Positions 33,100 through 44,000 of a stretch of DNA of 64,000 bases are shown one piece after another. A model generated the notes under the pieces. It was not told the origin of the DNA and ran no database searches. It saw nothing but the letters and a program-made list of their open reading frames with translations. Position 1 is the first letter of the stretch. Every line of letters starts with the position of its first letter. The translations under genes were made by a program, and so were the position numbers. Location: NCBI GenBank assembly GCA_030765065.1, contig CM060990.1, positions 674,652,118 to 674,716,117 on the forward strand. Direction: 5' to 3'. This stretch comes from Deroplatys truncata (lineage: Eukaryota; Arthropoda; Insecta; Mantodea; Mantidae).

Positions 33100-34325
33100 A
33101 ACGTTTAAGCCATAATTTTAAGAAAAAGTATGGATGCTGTACTAGTAAATTTAATGGAGCACGTGGCACAGATGCTCATGCTATCCATTCAGAGCATCAT
33201 AATTCTTTAGTTGAAATTTACATCCATGTTGATGACGATTGGTATTTAAAAATTTATAAATTCAGTCCAAGCGAAAAGAGTAACTTATTTTCCGTTTTAA
33301 TACACGAAATTGTACATTCCCTAGGTTTATCCAATACTAACGAAAAACGATCCGTTATGTATCCATATTACGTAAGCGATATTATTGACATACATCCTGA
33401 TGATATGTCGTCCACCGTGGTCCAGGGGTACCATGCTAGCCTCTGATTCCCGAGATCAAGGGTTCAAACCCGGCGGAGAGCGATGGATTTTTTTTCGGGC
33501 TCAAACTCCTTAGCATGGCAAGTAAAGCCGGTGGTCCCGTGTCGTAGATTTACGGCACGCAAAAGAACCTCGAACATGATAAAGAGGCCTCTAAGCAAAA
33601 TTACCGGTCTTTCACGCCCAATACAGAATGGGACGCTAAGAACCATAGTAGTTAAACAGCGTCCATAAATTAAAACTCAATTAACATCCGCCATCCCGAA
33701 AAAAGTTATGCAAAAGCCACCAAACAACTTGGGTTTCTAGAACTAGGTAAGGGATGGGTTGGAGCCACGAATGGAGAGGAGTTGCTTTACTAATCCTTTA
33801 CCAACTTAACACGCAGTTCTTTATAACGGCATTGTTTTTGCATCAAAGTTTACAACAGCAAACCACAGGTAACACGCGATTCTTTACATGTTTTGCTTCA
33901 GGATTTCAAAACGATACACGCTGTATATCAAGGAACAAACGGCGAAGTCCTATTAATAATAGAAAAACAAATACACGTAATTAAATATCCAAGTTTGAAT
34001 CTAGTATCTGATTATCCTAAATCATTTTCTGATGTTGGTATATCTGTTAACGTAAAAATTAATTCGATGTACAATTCACACACATGTTTTTCAACTTTGA
34101 TTATTACATCGGAACAGACGAATGCACATTTAAGGCTAAATATCACGGATTGGTAAATAAACGACTTTCTGGTGTACTCATCCAATGGAATCAGCTTTTA
34201 AATGCACAAATGGAATGGTGTACTTCTTAAAAAAATAACACCTATTTCGAATACAATGAATTTACAAATCAACTATTTAAAGCAGGCAAAAACAGGATTT
34301 CTATATTTGGAATAATATAAACATT
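33100..34325 (+). pseudogene. Matrixin/hemopexin metalloprotease fossil
   Basis: 33,120-33,406 encodes a matrix-metalloprotease catalytic domain with the zinc-binding signature HEIVHSLGL, then the Met-turn-like VMYPYY and the family-typical IHPDDM. After an inserted SINE (33,408-33,680), 33,880-34,320 encodes hemopexin-like repeats (AVYQGTNGEVLLI; later KAKYHGLVNKR). Matrixins cut extracellular-matrix proteins. They occur in animals and also in some large insect DNA viruses. No introns are apparent between the catalytic and hemopexin parts other than the SINE, which favours a viral or retrocopied source. It is broken in several places and treated here as a fossil. Confidence 0.65.
33408..33680 (+). 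repeat. tRNA-derived SINE, major family, copy 6
   Basis: Head GTCGTCCACCGTGG, B box GGGTTCAAACCCG, body and GTCCATAAATTAAAA end. It is inserted immediately after the catalytic domain of the metalloprotease fossil. Confidence 0.9.
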
Positions 34326-34514
34326 CCGCTTTACCACGGTCGTTTGCTGATGCTTTGGAAAAGTTTAAAGTTCTTACGTTCAATTTGTATGATACATCGC
34401 AAGTTTAAACTCCGCGCGTTATGACGTATAGCCAGCACGCTGGCCGATGTATTTTCTCTTTCATGTGTTTTCTTTCACACAAGCTGTGTGACCTTGAGAA
34501 GTCATTTGCTCCAT

Positions 34515-34960
34515 AGCTCTCACACCGTTATATCTTACTAAACGCGGCAGGAGAATCTGCCCATTCTGTGAATTGGATGAGGACTGGGTACATATTTTGG
34601 CGGAATGTGCACAGTGGGAGAATCAGCGAACGATTAAACTCAAAGAAAAATTCTTAAGTCCCTTAAGAAAGAGATTGGCATGTTGGGATCTACTGGCTGA
34701 CCAGAGGAACTGGCAAAACATGGGCAATTTTCTGGCTAAAGTGCGCGAAGCTAGGTCAAATTTGTTCAGTTAGACAAAGGTAATTTATTTCTATTTCCCT
34801 TTTTCTTGTTCCTTTTGTTGTGTTTTCTTTATCTGTTGTTTATTTTGTCACCCTATTGTATCTTAAATATGCATGTACGGTCAATGACCCATGCACTAAA
34901 TACTTGTGTAATAACTTCAATAATTTGAAACCAATAAAGATACCTTATCTATCTATCTAC
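34515..34960 (+). mobile_element. LINE C-terminal fragment with 3' UTR
   Basis: A frame ending at 34,773 carries a C-terminal zinc-knuckle (CPFCELDEDWVHILAEC: C-x2-C then H-x4-C), common at the end of LINE ORF2 proteins. Its 3' UTR has GCATGTACGGTCAATGACCC, matching the 3' UTR of the LINE at 24,985-27,050, an AATAAAGATACC polyadenylation-type end (34,935) and a (TATC)n tail. It is strongly 5'-truncated. Confidence 0.75.
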
Positions 34961-37812
34961 TAAACGCAGTAAGCACCTCTGCCAGTAATTAGATATACTG
35001 TATCTTAAAATGTGCTAAAATTTGGCCGAAATCTAAAATGTAACCTATAGTTTTCAAAATTTCAGACCTACATTTCTACCATAGAAATGCACATGTTCAA
35101 CTCTGAATAAAGCAATTATTGAGTAGCACCTATAAACAAAGTTGAAATCAAACACTGTTATTATTGTCTTGTACTTCATTGGCTTTGTTTCGTCTTATAT
35201 TTCTTTCAGACTACATTTTCAGAATGCTTTTTCCTAATTATAGAAGTCTCTATGATTCATTAATGATATTATCAGAGCAAACCTTAAAGTTTTCAAATCA
35301 TTATACTAATACGCATTTTTTAAATTGTTGCAAAATATGAAGGACTTTTATGAAATTAAAACTTTTTTCATCCTAGGAATGATGTTTACCTATTGTGAAA
35401 TTGAGGGCCTTTGAAACTGATGAACATAACAGATGATAAAATAGGATTTTCATAGCCGAGATGTGAATAGAATCAGGTAATTATTAGAAACCTTTATTAA
35501 GGGAAATGTAGAATGGAATTGAAAATGATTTGCTGGATAAATTCAGATTATAATGTGTATATGCGTGTAGGGTAATGGGAAACCACTAAACCGACTTTGA
35601 TAATAATTTTACCGCAGAAGTGTAGGGTTCTTTTGGGTGGGCATGTGATATGAAAATTTCCAAACGTTTTAAAATTGCGGCGAGCTTTGCATATTCGCGC
35701 AAACCAATTTCAATCAGATTTCGTTGAACATAAGTATTAGATTATATTTTGGCACTTTATTGGGGACATGGTAGATTTTAATGATTTGAGCCTAAAAGCG
35801 AAAATGAGGAAGCTTACTTTTTTTTCAAACTAATATTGCTGAGCAGTTGTATAACGTTTAATTTACCTCTGATCTCTTTGACCCATAATTTTATTGAGTA
35901 TTTTTGTCATGATTCTAATAAAACTAGGTATACTTGGGTGTTAGAACCTGGTGAGAGTGATAAGTTATCCTGTATCTTTGAGAAACTCCTGCTACCCTTA
36001 TTTTCAGTCGTTAACATATAAATGAGCACTCTTTGTTTATCTAGATAAAACGTTGTACGTTTATACTATATATACTAGCCCTACTAAATTCTCAAACCCA
36101 TATGTAGAAAATCGACAATGTTGTAGAAATAGTACAGAACCTGACAAAAGTCATAGGTTATCTAAAAATGTCAAAGTCTTATTTTTTCATCATATAGTAC
36201 CTAGAGAACGTTTATGCCACCCCTGCCATTTTATTTTTAAAGACTTCTGCTTGGCCAATCAGAGTGCAAGTTTCTGCAGTTTAATTATTGGGCTTGTTGA
36301 AAATCATAATAGTATATTATGCAACGAGACTATGCGAAGCGAGGTTAATAATTATCATATGAGCGTTTTAATCACCATTATAGTCAAGTTTCATACGACT
36401 GTTTATGCTCGACCATGTATCTAAATTAAAGGTTTCATAAGTATTCGTTTCTGGTTTGAGTGATGTGTTACAATCGTTATTCCTTTATCTATGGTTACAA
36501 TACAATGACCTTGTAGTACCTGTGTCAAACAAAGTTGCTAGCGTTGTGAGACGTACTACGCAGAATAATCGATACTTGCGCTTTCACAATGTTACGTGGC
36601 CACTTCTGATTGGTCGAATACCAATACTTTAATGAACAGGTGTACTAAAGTACTGCTACCAGTCGTATAAATACTACATTTTGGCATGTTGGAGCATAAA
36701 ATATCTTATAACCGCAAGGAGCTACCCCTACTTATATTTTCAACCCCTTATTTAGAAATCTGCATCGTTTGACCAATCTGGTCAAAATTTTGGGTACTTT
36801 TGCTTTAGGAAGGAGTGGAAATTGAGGGCTGCTCACGACTTTCAGAAAACACCTAATCCTTATTTTGAAATCCTTGTTTAAGAGCTGCGCAATGGGCAAG
36901 ACAGCTGTACTGGTTTCACTCTGTTTAGTCAAGGTCAACCATAATGATCGCCATTTGGGGGCTCTATATAGGTATTTGTGCAGTTTCCTAACCACGAGCA
37001 AAGTAGAGGTTTACGAGACAATCCGCAGCATATTTATGTAATGACTGTGACGGTTGAATGTAAATGTTTTTAATATCTAAATTATAATGATGAAAGTAAA
37101 CTAAATGCTGGAATGTCTTCAGCCTGACGGAGCGCTGTTCCTACTCCGATCCCGCCCTCCCACGCGCACTGATTGATACTAGAGTTATGCTCTACAGAAG
37201 TCTAGGTCTGCAAGGACCGAAACTGTTAGGCTCGGTCCGGCCCGAACCGAGGTCGAGACCAGGGTGCATACTAATCAAACAGCAATAACTAAATATGTAA
37301 ATGTGTGCGCGTGTGCGTATATACGTGTGTGTGTTTTTGCGTGTTGCTGTGGAAAGTGTAACTCTAAAATATTTACCTGAATAATTACCAAATTTCAGTT
37401 TAAGACCGATGTTTATAAAATTTCAAACACAAGATCTTCATGGGATTCTCCCTCTCAAATAATGCTTTGTATAGAAAATTTCCCGTGAGTTTTTCAATAA
37501 TGCTTCTATTTCATAAAATGTCATCATTTTAAGTAAAGGCATGGTAAAAAAAGAAGCATATGTGCTGAAGTTTCTTCAAATAGGCGGTAATATGCTTTTC
37601 ATTCCTAAATGCCTTTATTTAATGAGAAGCCAGAAATCCCATTAAGAAGCTTATTAACGGAAAAAAGTAAGGCTACCACTAAAACCACTTTTTGAGAAAA
37701 TAATAACGAAAAGATTTACATATAAGAGGTTTCTTTGGCGTGGAGGTAATTTATTAAAATGCTTCACTTTATTCTTTGAAGGATGCTGGAAATAAAAACA
37801 AATTTTATTATA
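34961..37812. other. Unassigned AT-rich sequence
   Basis: About 2.85 kb in which I recognise no gene, repeat family or element end. Open frames (such as 36,053-36,424 and 36,732-37,001) have no domain and no sign of selection visible by eye. 37,100-37,260 is GC-richer, without a motif I can name. Confidence 0.4.
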
Positions 37813-38156
37813 TACGAGGTTTGTCGCAGAAGCACCCGACCTAACAAAGAAAACACCAAAATTTTGGGGAAAAAATCTTTATTTGTCTACATAGTCTCCT
37901 TTCAGCTCGATACACTTCCCAGCGATATTCAATAGCTTCGATACCCTGTTTATAGTGAGAACCGTCGAGTTCTGCAAACTAGCCATCAACTGCAAACTCC
38001 ACCTCTTCATTGTTGGCTAATCTTTTACCACCAAGCCATTTCTTCAACTTTGGAAACAGAAAAGAGTCAGAGGGGGCTAAGTCTGGCGAATAGGGAGCAC
38101 AAGGAAGCAATTCGAACTTTAAGTAAATGATTTTAGTCATGGCGATAATGGATGTG
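37813..38156 (-). pseudogene. mariner element, 3' part (left of the palindromic element)
   Basis: On the minus strand this reads, from 38,156 leftward, the mariner block after the second catalytic Asp: HTSIIAMTKI, then YSPDLAPSD with the third Asp, FLFPKLKKWLGGKR and the C-terminus, down to a terminus CGAGGTTTGTCGCAGAAGCA at 37,815 next to TA. It is the same mariner copy as 55,215-56,097. The Polinton-like element was inserted just after the HQDNAPVHT motif. The transposase is dead through this insertion and through other damage. Confidence 0.88.
38151..38156. repeat. 6-bp target duplication, left copy
   Basis: GATGTG directly before AGTAGG. The same GATGTG follows CCTACT at 55,215. In an intact mariner these six bases occur once within the HTS codons. 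Confidence 0.93.
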
Positions 38157-38159
38157 AGT

Positions 38160-39335
38160 AGGATATATAGGAGAGATCGAGCGCAGTTTTTTGCGTTTAT
38201 ATGGGAAAGGATAGGGAAAACGAGGCTAGATGCGACGGTTCAAGGAGGAAAATGCGTTTATATGGGCGAGATAGGGAATACGAGGACTGACGCTAGGCTA
38301 GACAGTGGTAGGAGGGGAGTGCGCTTTATATGAGAAAGATAGGGAATACGAGGGGAGGTGCTAGGCTAGACAGAGGCTGAGTAGAGTATAGTTTATATGA
38401 GAGGTATAGGAAAACGAGGGGAGGTGTTAGACTAGACAGAGGCTTGAAACGTAGTGCATGGTTTATATGAGTGGTATAGGAAAACGAGGAGAGGAGTTAG
38501 ACTAGACAGAGGTCGAGGAGCAGAGTATGGTTTATGTGAGAGATATAGGAAAACGAGGAAAGGTGTTAGGCTAGACAGAAGTCGAGGAGTAGAGTATGGT
38601 TTATATGAGAGGTATAGGAACAGGAGAAGAGGTGTTAGGCTAGACAGGTAGTGTAGCAGTAGGAATATGGACTTATATACAGGAGAGATAGGGAATACCA
38701 GGGCTGATGCTAGGCTAGTCAGATGCTAAAGGAGGGAGGGATATGCTTTATACGAGAGAGATAGGGAATACAAGGAAAGATGCTATACTAAACAGGACTT
38801 GAAGGGTAGAATATGAGCGATTAGCGAACCGAGGAGAGGTGCTAGTATAGGAGTTTTTAATGATGGAGTAGGCGTTTATATGCGAGAGATAGGGAATACG
38901 AGGGTCGATGCTAGGCTAGACAGTGGTAGGAGGGGGAGTGCGCTTTATATGAGAAAGATAGGGAATACGAGGGGAGGTGCTAGTCTAGACATTGTTTGAG
39001 GATTAGAGTATACGTTTATATGGGAGGTATAGGAAAACGAGGGGAGGTGTTAGGCTAGACAGATGCTGAGTAATGTATGGTTTATATGAGTGGTATAGGA
39101 AAACGAGGAGAGGAGTTAGACTAGACAGAGGTCGAGGAGCAGAGTATGGTTTATGTGAGAGTCATGGGTAAACGAGAGAGGCGTTAGGCTAGACAGAGCT
39201 AGAGGAATAGAGTATGGTTTATATGAGAGGTATAGGAACAGGAGAAGAGGTGTTAGGCTAGACAGGTAGTGTAGCAGTAGGAATATGGACTTATATACAG
39301 GAGAGATAGGGAATAGGAGGGCTAGACTTGAAAGC
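38160..39335. repeat. Terminal tandem repeats, left arm
   Basis: About sixteen degenerate units of roughly 70-75 bp built on TTTATATGAGAGGTATAGG, ACGAGGGGAGGTG and TTAGGCTAGACAG. A higher-order period of ~617 bp is visible (a ~100-bp block at 38,597 recurs at 39,215). The repeats begin within a few bases of the element terminus. Confidence 0.9.
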
Positions 39336-39417
39336 GACTTTAGACGTGAACTTAGTGGAAAACTGTTTCATGTCAATGTTAGAACGCTAATTCTAGACAT
39401 GCCCATCACGTAACCTA

Positions 39418-39597
39418 TTCAGGGAAAAGGTGACTCGTTCAGGGGAAAAAGGTGACTGCTCAGGGAAAAAGGAGGCCCACAAAGGGAAAAAGTTGACTAG
39501 CAAAGGGAAAAACGTGACCAGCAAAGGGAAAAATGTCACCAGCAAAGGGAAAAAAGGCGACCACCAAAGGGAAAAAGGTGACCTGCAACGGGAAAAG
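39418..39597. repeat. GGGAAAA short tandem repeats, left arm
   Basis: About nine units of roughly 20 bp of the form AAAGGGAAAAAGGTGACC. Confidence 0.9.
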
Positions 39598-39599
39598 CT

Positions 39600-40735
39600 A
39601 ACCCACTAACACTAACAGGTAAGTAATTCAGGTAGTATCACAGGAGGCTAGATTCCAGGGTTGGGTATAGCATAGTTTCATATTTCAAGGTAATTCAGAG
39701 GGTATCGTAGGTATTTAGGATAATTCAAGTAACATAGGTGTTTAGAGTAATTAAGCAAGCATTACAGGAGGGTAGGTTCCAGGGGTTGGTTATAACCTAG
39801 CTTCGTATTTCACAGATAGTTCAGGTAATATCGTAAGTATTTGAGGTAATCGACAGAGCTTCACAGATATTATTGATAATTTCGATCAGAGATTTGTATC
39901 ACAGCTATTTAAGGTAAATGCAGATGATTCAGGTTGTATCAATGGTATTTGAGTCATTTTAACAGGTAATTCAGATAGCATCACAGGTGCTCGTGCTAAT
40001 TTAGAGCAGGAATTCGTATCAGAGCTAGTTAAGGTAATTTCACATGATTCGGGTAGTATCACAGGTATTTAAATCATTTTCATAGCCAATTCAGCTAGTA
40101 TCGTGAGCATTTAAGCTAATTCAGCTAGTATCACAGGAGGCTAGATTCCAGAGGCTAACTGCATCATAGCTATGCATGATTTCACAGCTAATTCAGCTAG
40201 TATCGTAGGTATTTAGGCTAATTCAGGTAGTATCACAGGAGGCTAGATTCCAGGGTTGGGTATAGCATAGTTTCATATTTCAAGGTAATTCAGAGGGTAT
40301 CGTAGGTATTTAGGATAATTCAAGTAACATAGATGCTTAGAGTAATTAAGCAAGCATTACAGGAGGGTAGGTTCCAGGGGTTGGTTATAGCCTAGTTTCG
40401 TATTTTACAGATAGTTCAGGTAATATCATAAGTATTTGGATAATCAGCATAGTTTCACAGACGCTCGTAATAATTTCGATCAGAGATTTTGTATCACGGC
40501 TATTTAAGGTAAATGCAGCTGATTCAGGTTGTATCAATGGTATTTGAGTCATTTTAATAGGCAATTCTGATAGTATCACAGGTGCTCGTACTAATTTAGA
40601 GCAGGAATTCGTATCTGAGCTATTTAATGTAATTTCACACGATTCGGGTAGTATCACAGGTATTTAAGTCATTTTAACAGGCAATTCAACTAGTATCACA
40701 GGTACTCATGGTAATATAGAGAGTAATTCGATTAT
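39600..40735. repeat. Subterminal repeats (AATTCAGGTAGTATCACAGG type), left arm
   Basis: Degenerate ~30-bp units based on AATTCAGGTAGTATCACAGG, within a larger duplication of about 590 bp (block starting GGCTAGATTCCAGGGTTGGG at 39,647 and again near 40,241). The 90-codon frame within is repeat-derived. Confidence 0.85.
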
Positions 40736-40884
40736 AAAACTTTTCTCATCCAACGTTACAACAATTTATATACTTTTTTCTAAATCTTACAAACTTATTA
40801 TATGTTAAACACTTATTGTACGATGCGGAGAGGGATAAACTGCATATTGGTTCACAAACTGAAAAGCTTTACGTCAACATACCT

Positions 40885-40890
40885 TTTATT
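40885..40890 (-). terminator. Polyadenylation signal, left PolB gene
   Basis: AATAAA on the minus strand about 205 bases past the PolB stop codon. Mirror of 52,481-52,486. Confidence 0.5.
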
Positions 40891-41093
40891 TTAGTTCGTT
40901 ATAGATGTCTCTCCCCTTTTATCTAGGCTTGAGACTAGCACTAGGATTGCTCCTAATGGCAGGGTTACCACCTTCCCTTCCATCTTCTTCTTTGTTCATC
41001 AGGCGTCAGCTATCTGCATATACAGCACACAGATACCTTCTTTTTTAAGATTGTAGACTCACTAGAAAATCTTTATCTTTAACTTACATTCTT

Positions 41094-44000
41094 TTAAGCA
41101 CTGTTTGTAATGGCGTAATGTCCATACGCATATGTTGTTATCCCGTCCTCAGCAATAATTCTTTTATCATCAAACGGAGTCAATGCAATTTTATTCACTT
41201 GTACTGTAGCAAGGGCATGCTTTCGTGATAGGATCAGATTCATAGGTGTTCTGATGATTTCACTGGTTTTAAGACAGTCTGTATAGCTGTCAAACGAAAT
41301 GTACTGCTTAATAGCGCTACGTTTTATACCTTTAATCTTTTTTATCATTGACCCTTGAATATCTAAGGCATACATCTTAGGACGTAGTCCAACAAAGCGT
41401 AGGATGATTTTGCTGTTAGCCTCATCTTTAAATTTTCCCAATACCTTCTTGTTCTGAGTAGAGTAACATATATGGTTGGCAGGGTAATCAGCTGTATCGA
41501 GATGTTCAAGAAAACGTAGCTTGTCCTGGTACACATCTTCAGTTGTTACACGATGAATGAACGAATCAGTGTCCATATACATAAGCTTCAGGTTTTCAGC
41601 TCCATAATAAGGCAACAAAACGTCGTAATGATAGTTATACATTAATGTCTTGGAGATGTCCAACACACTCATACCAATGTATATAGGCTTGTTGAATACA
41701 ATCTGACGAGAGGCCATATGTACAGCAGCTAGATTATCAGCATATATCGTCCTGTCGATAAACGTAGGCTTGGCGATCAGCTTCTCTAGAGTTTTTTCAT
41801 TGGTCACCAGTCGTATATCCATACGATTACGCAGGTTCTCCATAGTTTTTCCAAACATAGCGTTGTTAAAGAGTTTGTAGAGATCCTTCTCGAAATCATT
41901 TGCAGCTTGTTGTCGTAGCCTGTTGTTAAATTCCACATAAGGTTTCAACCACTGAGACTGTCGGAATTGTAGCACACGATGGATTTTTGTTAGTCGTAGT
42001 CCATGACTAAGAGCTTGCTTCAAAGCCATGTAATGCACTACATACTTCTTTCGAGGTCCAAGATGAGGTATCAGTTTCTTTGTAGATGATTCCAATGGTT
42101 TCATACACTCTGGCAGGAAAGGTAGATCGTTGTGTAGATCGTGAAGTTCTGCAGGATACTCGATGTCGACTTCTAATATGTACCCATGAGGATCATCTTC
42201 TTGTAGTGTTTCTAAGTTGATTTCTTCAGGTGACACCCACTGAAATCCACCAAAAGGAAGGGCGTGACACATTGCCCACCCATATTGGTTATTTGCGTCC
42301 TCGTATGTGATAAATTGGGTTGGTCTCGTCGGATCAAACTTCTCCATATAAGTGTTATTAGCCTCAGCATACCGATGAGAAACTTGGCATAAACCTCCTC
42401 TTATACCTGATTCCACCATGAGTAGTTGATCATAATCTTGTAACAGTTCCAGCTTAATTCCAGTATACAGCAACATGGCGTCCCATGTAAGACCTGGAGA
42501 GGTAAAATAATGGGCAGGATCAACTTTGTGTGTTTTAAGGGTTTGCTCTCTGAACGTCTCAAAGACGTCAGCTAGAAGAAGTACATCCGAAGTTAAGTAG
42601 AGATCGCTGTACTCTCCCAGGTTTCTCACATTAAACAGCTCCCATACATTTCTAGCATGATCGTAGTCAGCATCAGTAATTTCTTCTTCATTTAATCTAT
42701 TGTAGAAGGAGTCCTTAGGAGGCAAGCAGGTCTCGTTCAGGGCATCCCATGACGTAACAAAATCATATGGAAATACACCCTTACGGGTCATCAACTTCAA
42801 TTTGTCTTCTCCAAAGTACTTTAGCGTTTCAGGATACGAGGTTAGATTTTTTACCAACTTATCCAAGCTTGTACTGAGGAATCGGAAGCTATCCACAAAT
42901 CGAAGCTTTATATCTCCTACATACTTGGTGAATGAGATATAGCTTTCTTCGGAGTTAGGAATTACCTCCACACGTTCACTTGTACAACCCAGCTCCTTAA
43001 CAATGAAATGAGAGTCATATCCGCTAAGGTTATGCATGAAGACTGGTATATATTTAGGTGTTTTACAGGCTAAATTACATTCATTATGAAGACTTCCACG
43101 ATATTCACCGCTGATGTGATCATGGTCGCGTACTTTATAATTCTCTTCTGTAAAGGGTTTTCTACACAAGTAGCATGTCGTAGAAGACTCGAAATCCTTT
43201 TGCTGTTGATCCGTAAGTTTCAGAGGCTTAGCAGATTTGTATATATTACCAATCATTTTTGCAAGAGATGTAAGGTACAGCATAAACGTCTGAGCAGCAT
43301 CAGCACCACGATACACATAGGGATGCTTAGGAAGATCAGTTTCGAGATGTTCAACACTGGATGTAGGTTTCACGTAAACACAGAAGCTCATTGGTGTGTG
43401 CTCTTGATAAGGTGTTGTATAGGAAGTTTCAGGATTGGGTGTACACGTATGGCATGGAGTGAGAATACTCTCAAAATCCGCATAGATGACATAAGGTACT
43501 TTCAGCATCCTCTCAACATTTTTAAACTGTACAATTGATTTCTCCTTGGTAGGCATAACTACCCTTGCAACACCATGTTGAATACAGACGGCTGCATGTT
43601 CTTGTAGCTTTTCCTGTCCACTTCGTCCATATCGATCATCAAAATGTGTAAAACAGCGCTTACAAGTATAAACCCGTCCATTATGGTTAGTTTTCTGGCG
43701 TCGAACGAGTTTCTCAAAATTCCTTATATACACGTAGTGATGTTTTCCACTGCTATCATTCAATAGTAGCAGGTCGCGATGTTCAGGTAGTTCAATATCA
43801 GCAACCTTTATCGGATACACTTCATGCTTCTCATCCAACCCGAAAACGTTAATAGACATATTGTTAAACTTCTCAAATTTAGGTATTTGAGAAAGTGGAG
43901 TAGGGTAGGAAACACAGCTGAAGTCGTACTTGTCTTGAAGTTGTTTGTATTTGCTCACACGTTGCGCATCCTTCCCTATGAATTTAGCTAATATAGAGTA

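Noticed and set aside
36053-36424. 123-codon frame on the plus strand
   Set aside because: No recognisable domain, no promoter or splice context, and within AT-rich unassigned DNA.
38454-38651. Arg-rich 65-codon frame (repeated GVRLDR) and its mirror
   Set aside because: Translation of the ~70-bp terminal tandem repeats; periodic and without gene features.
40385-40657. 90-codon frame in the subterminal repeats and its mirror at 52,714-52,986
   Set aside because: Repeat-derived, no start context or domain, and directly abuts the non-coding repeat units.
43086-43538. 150-codon frame opposite the left PolB gene, and its mirror at 49,833-50,285
   Set aside because: Antisense shadow of PolB; no domain, and it exists in both arms only because the arms mirror each other.
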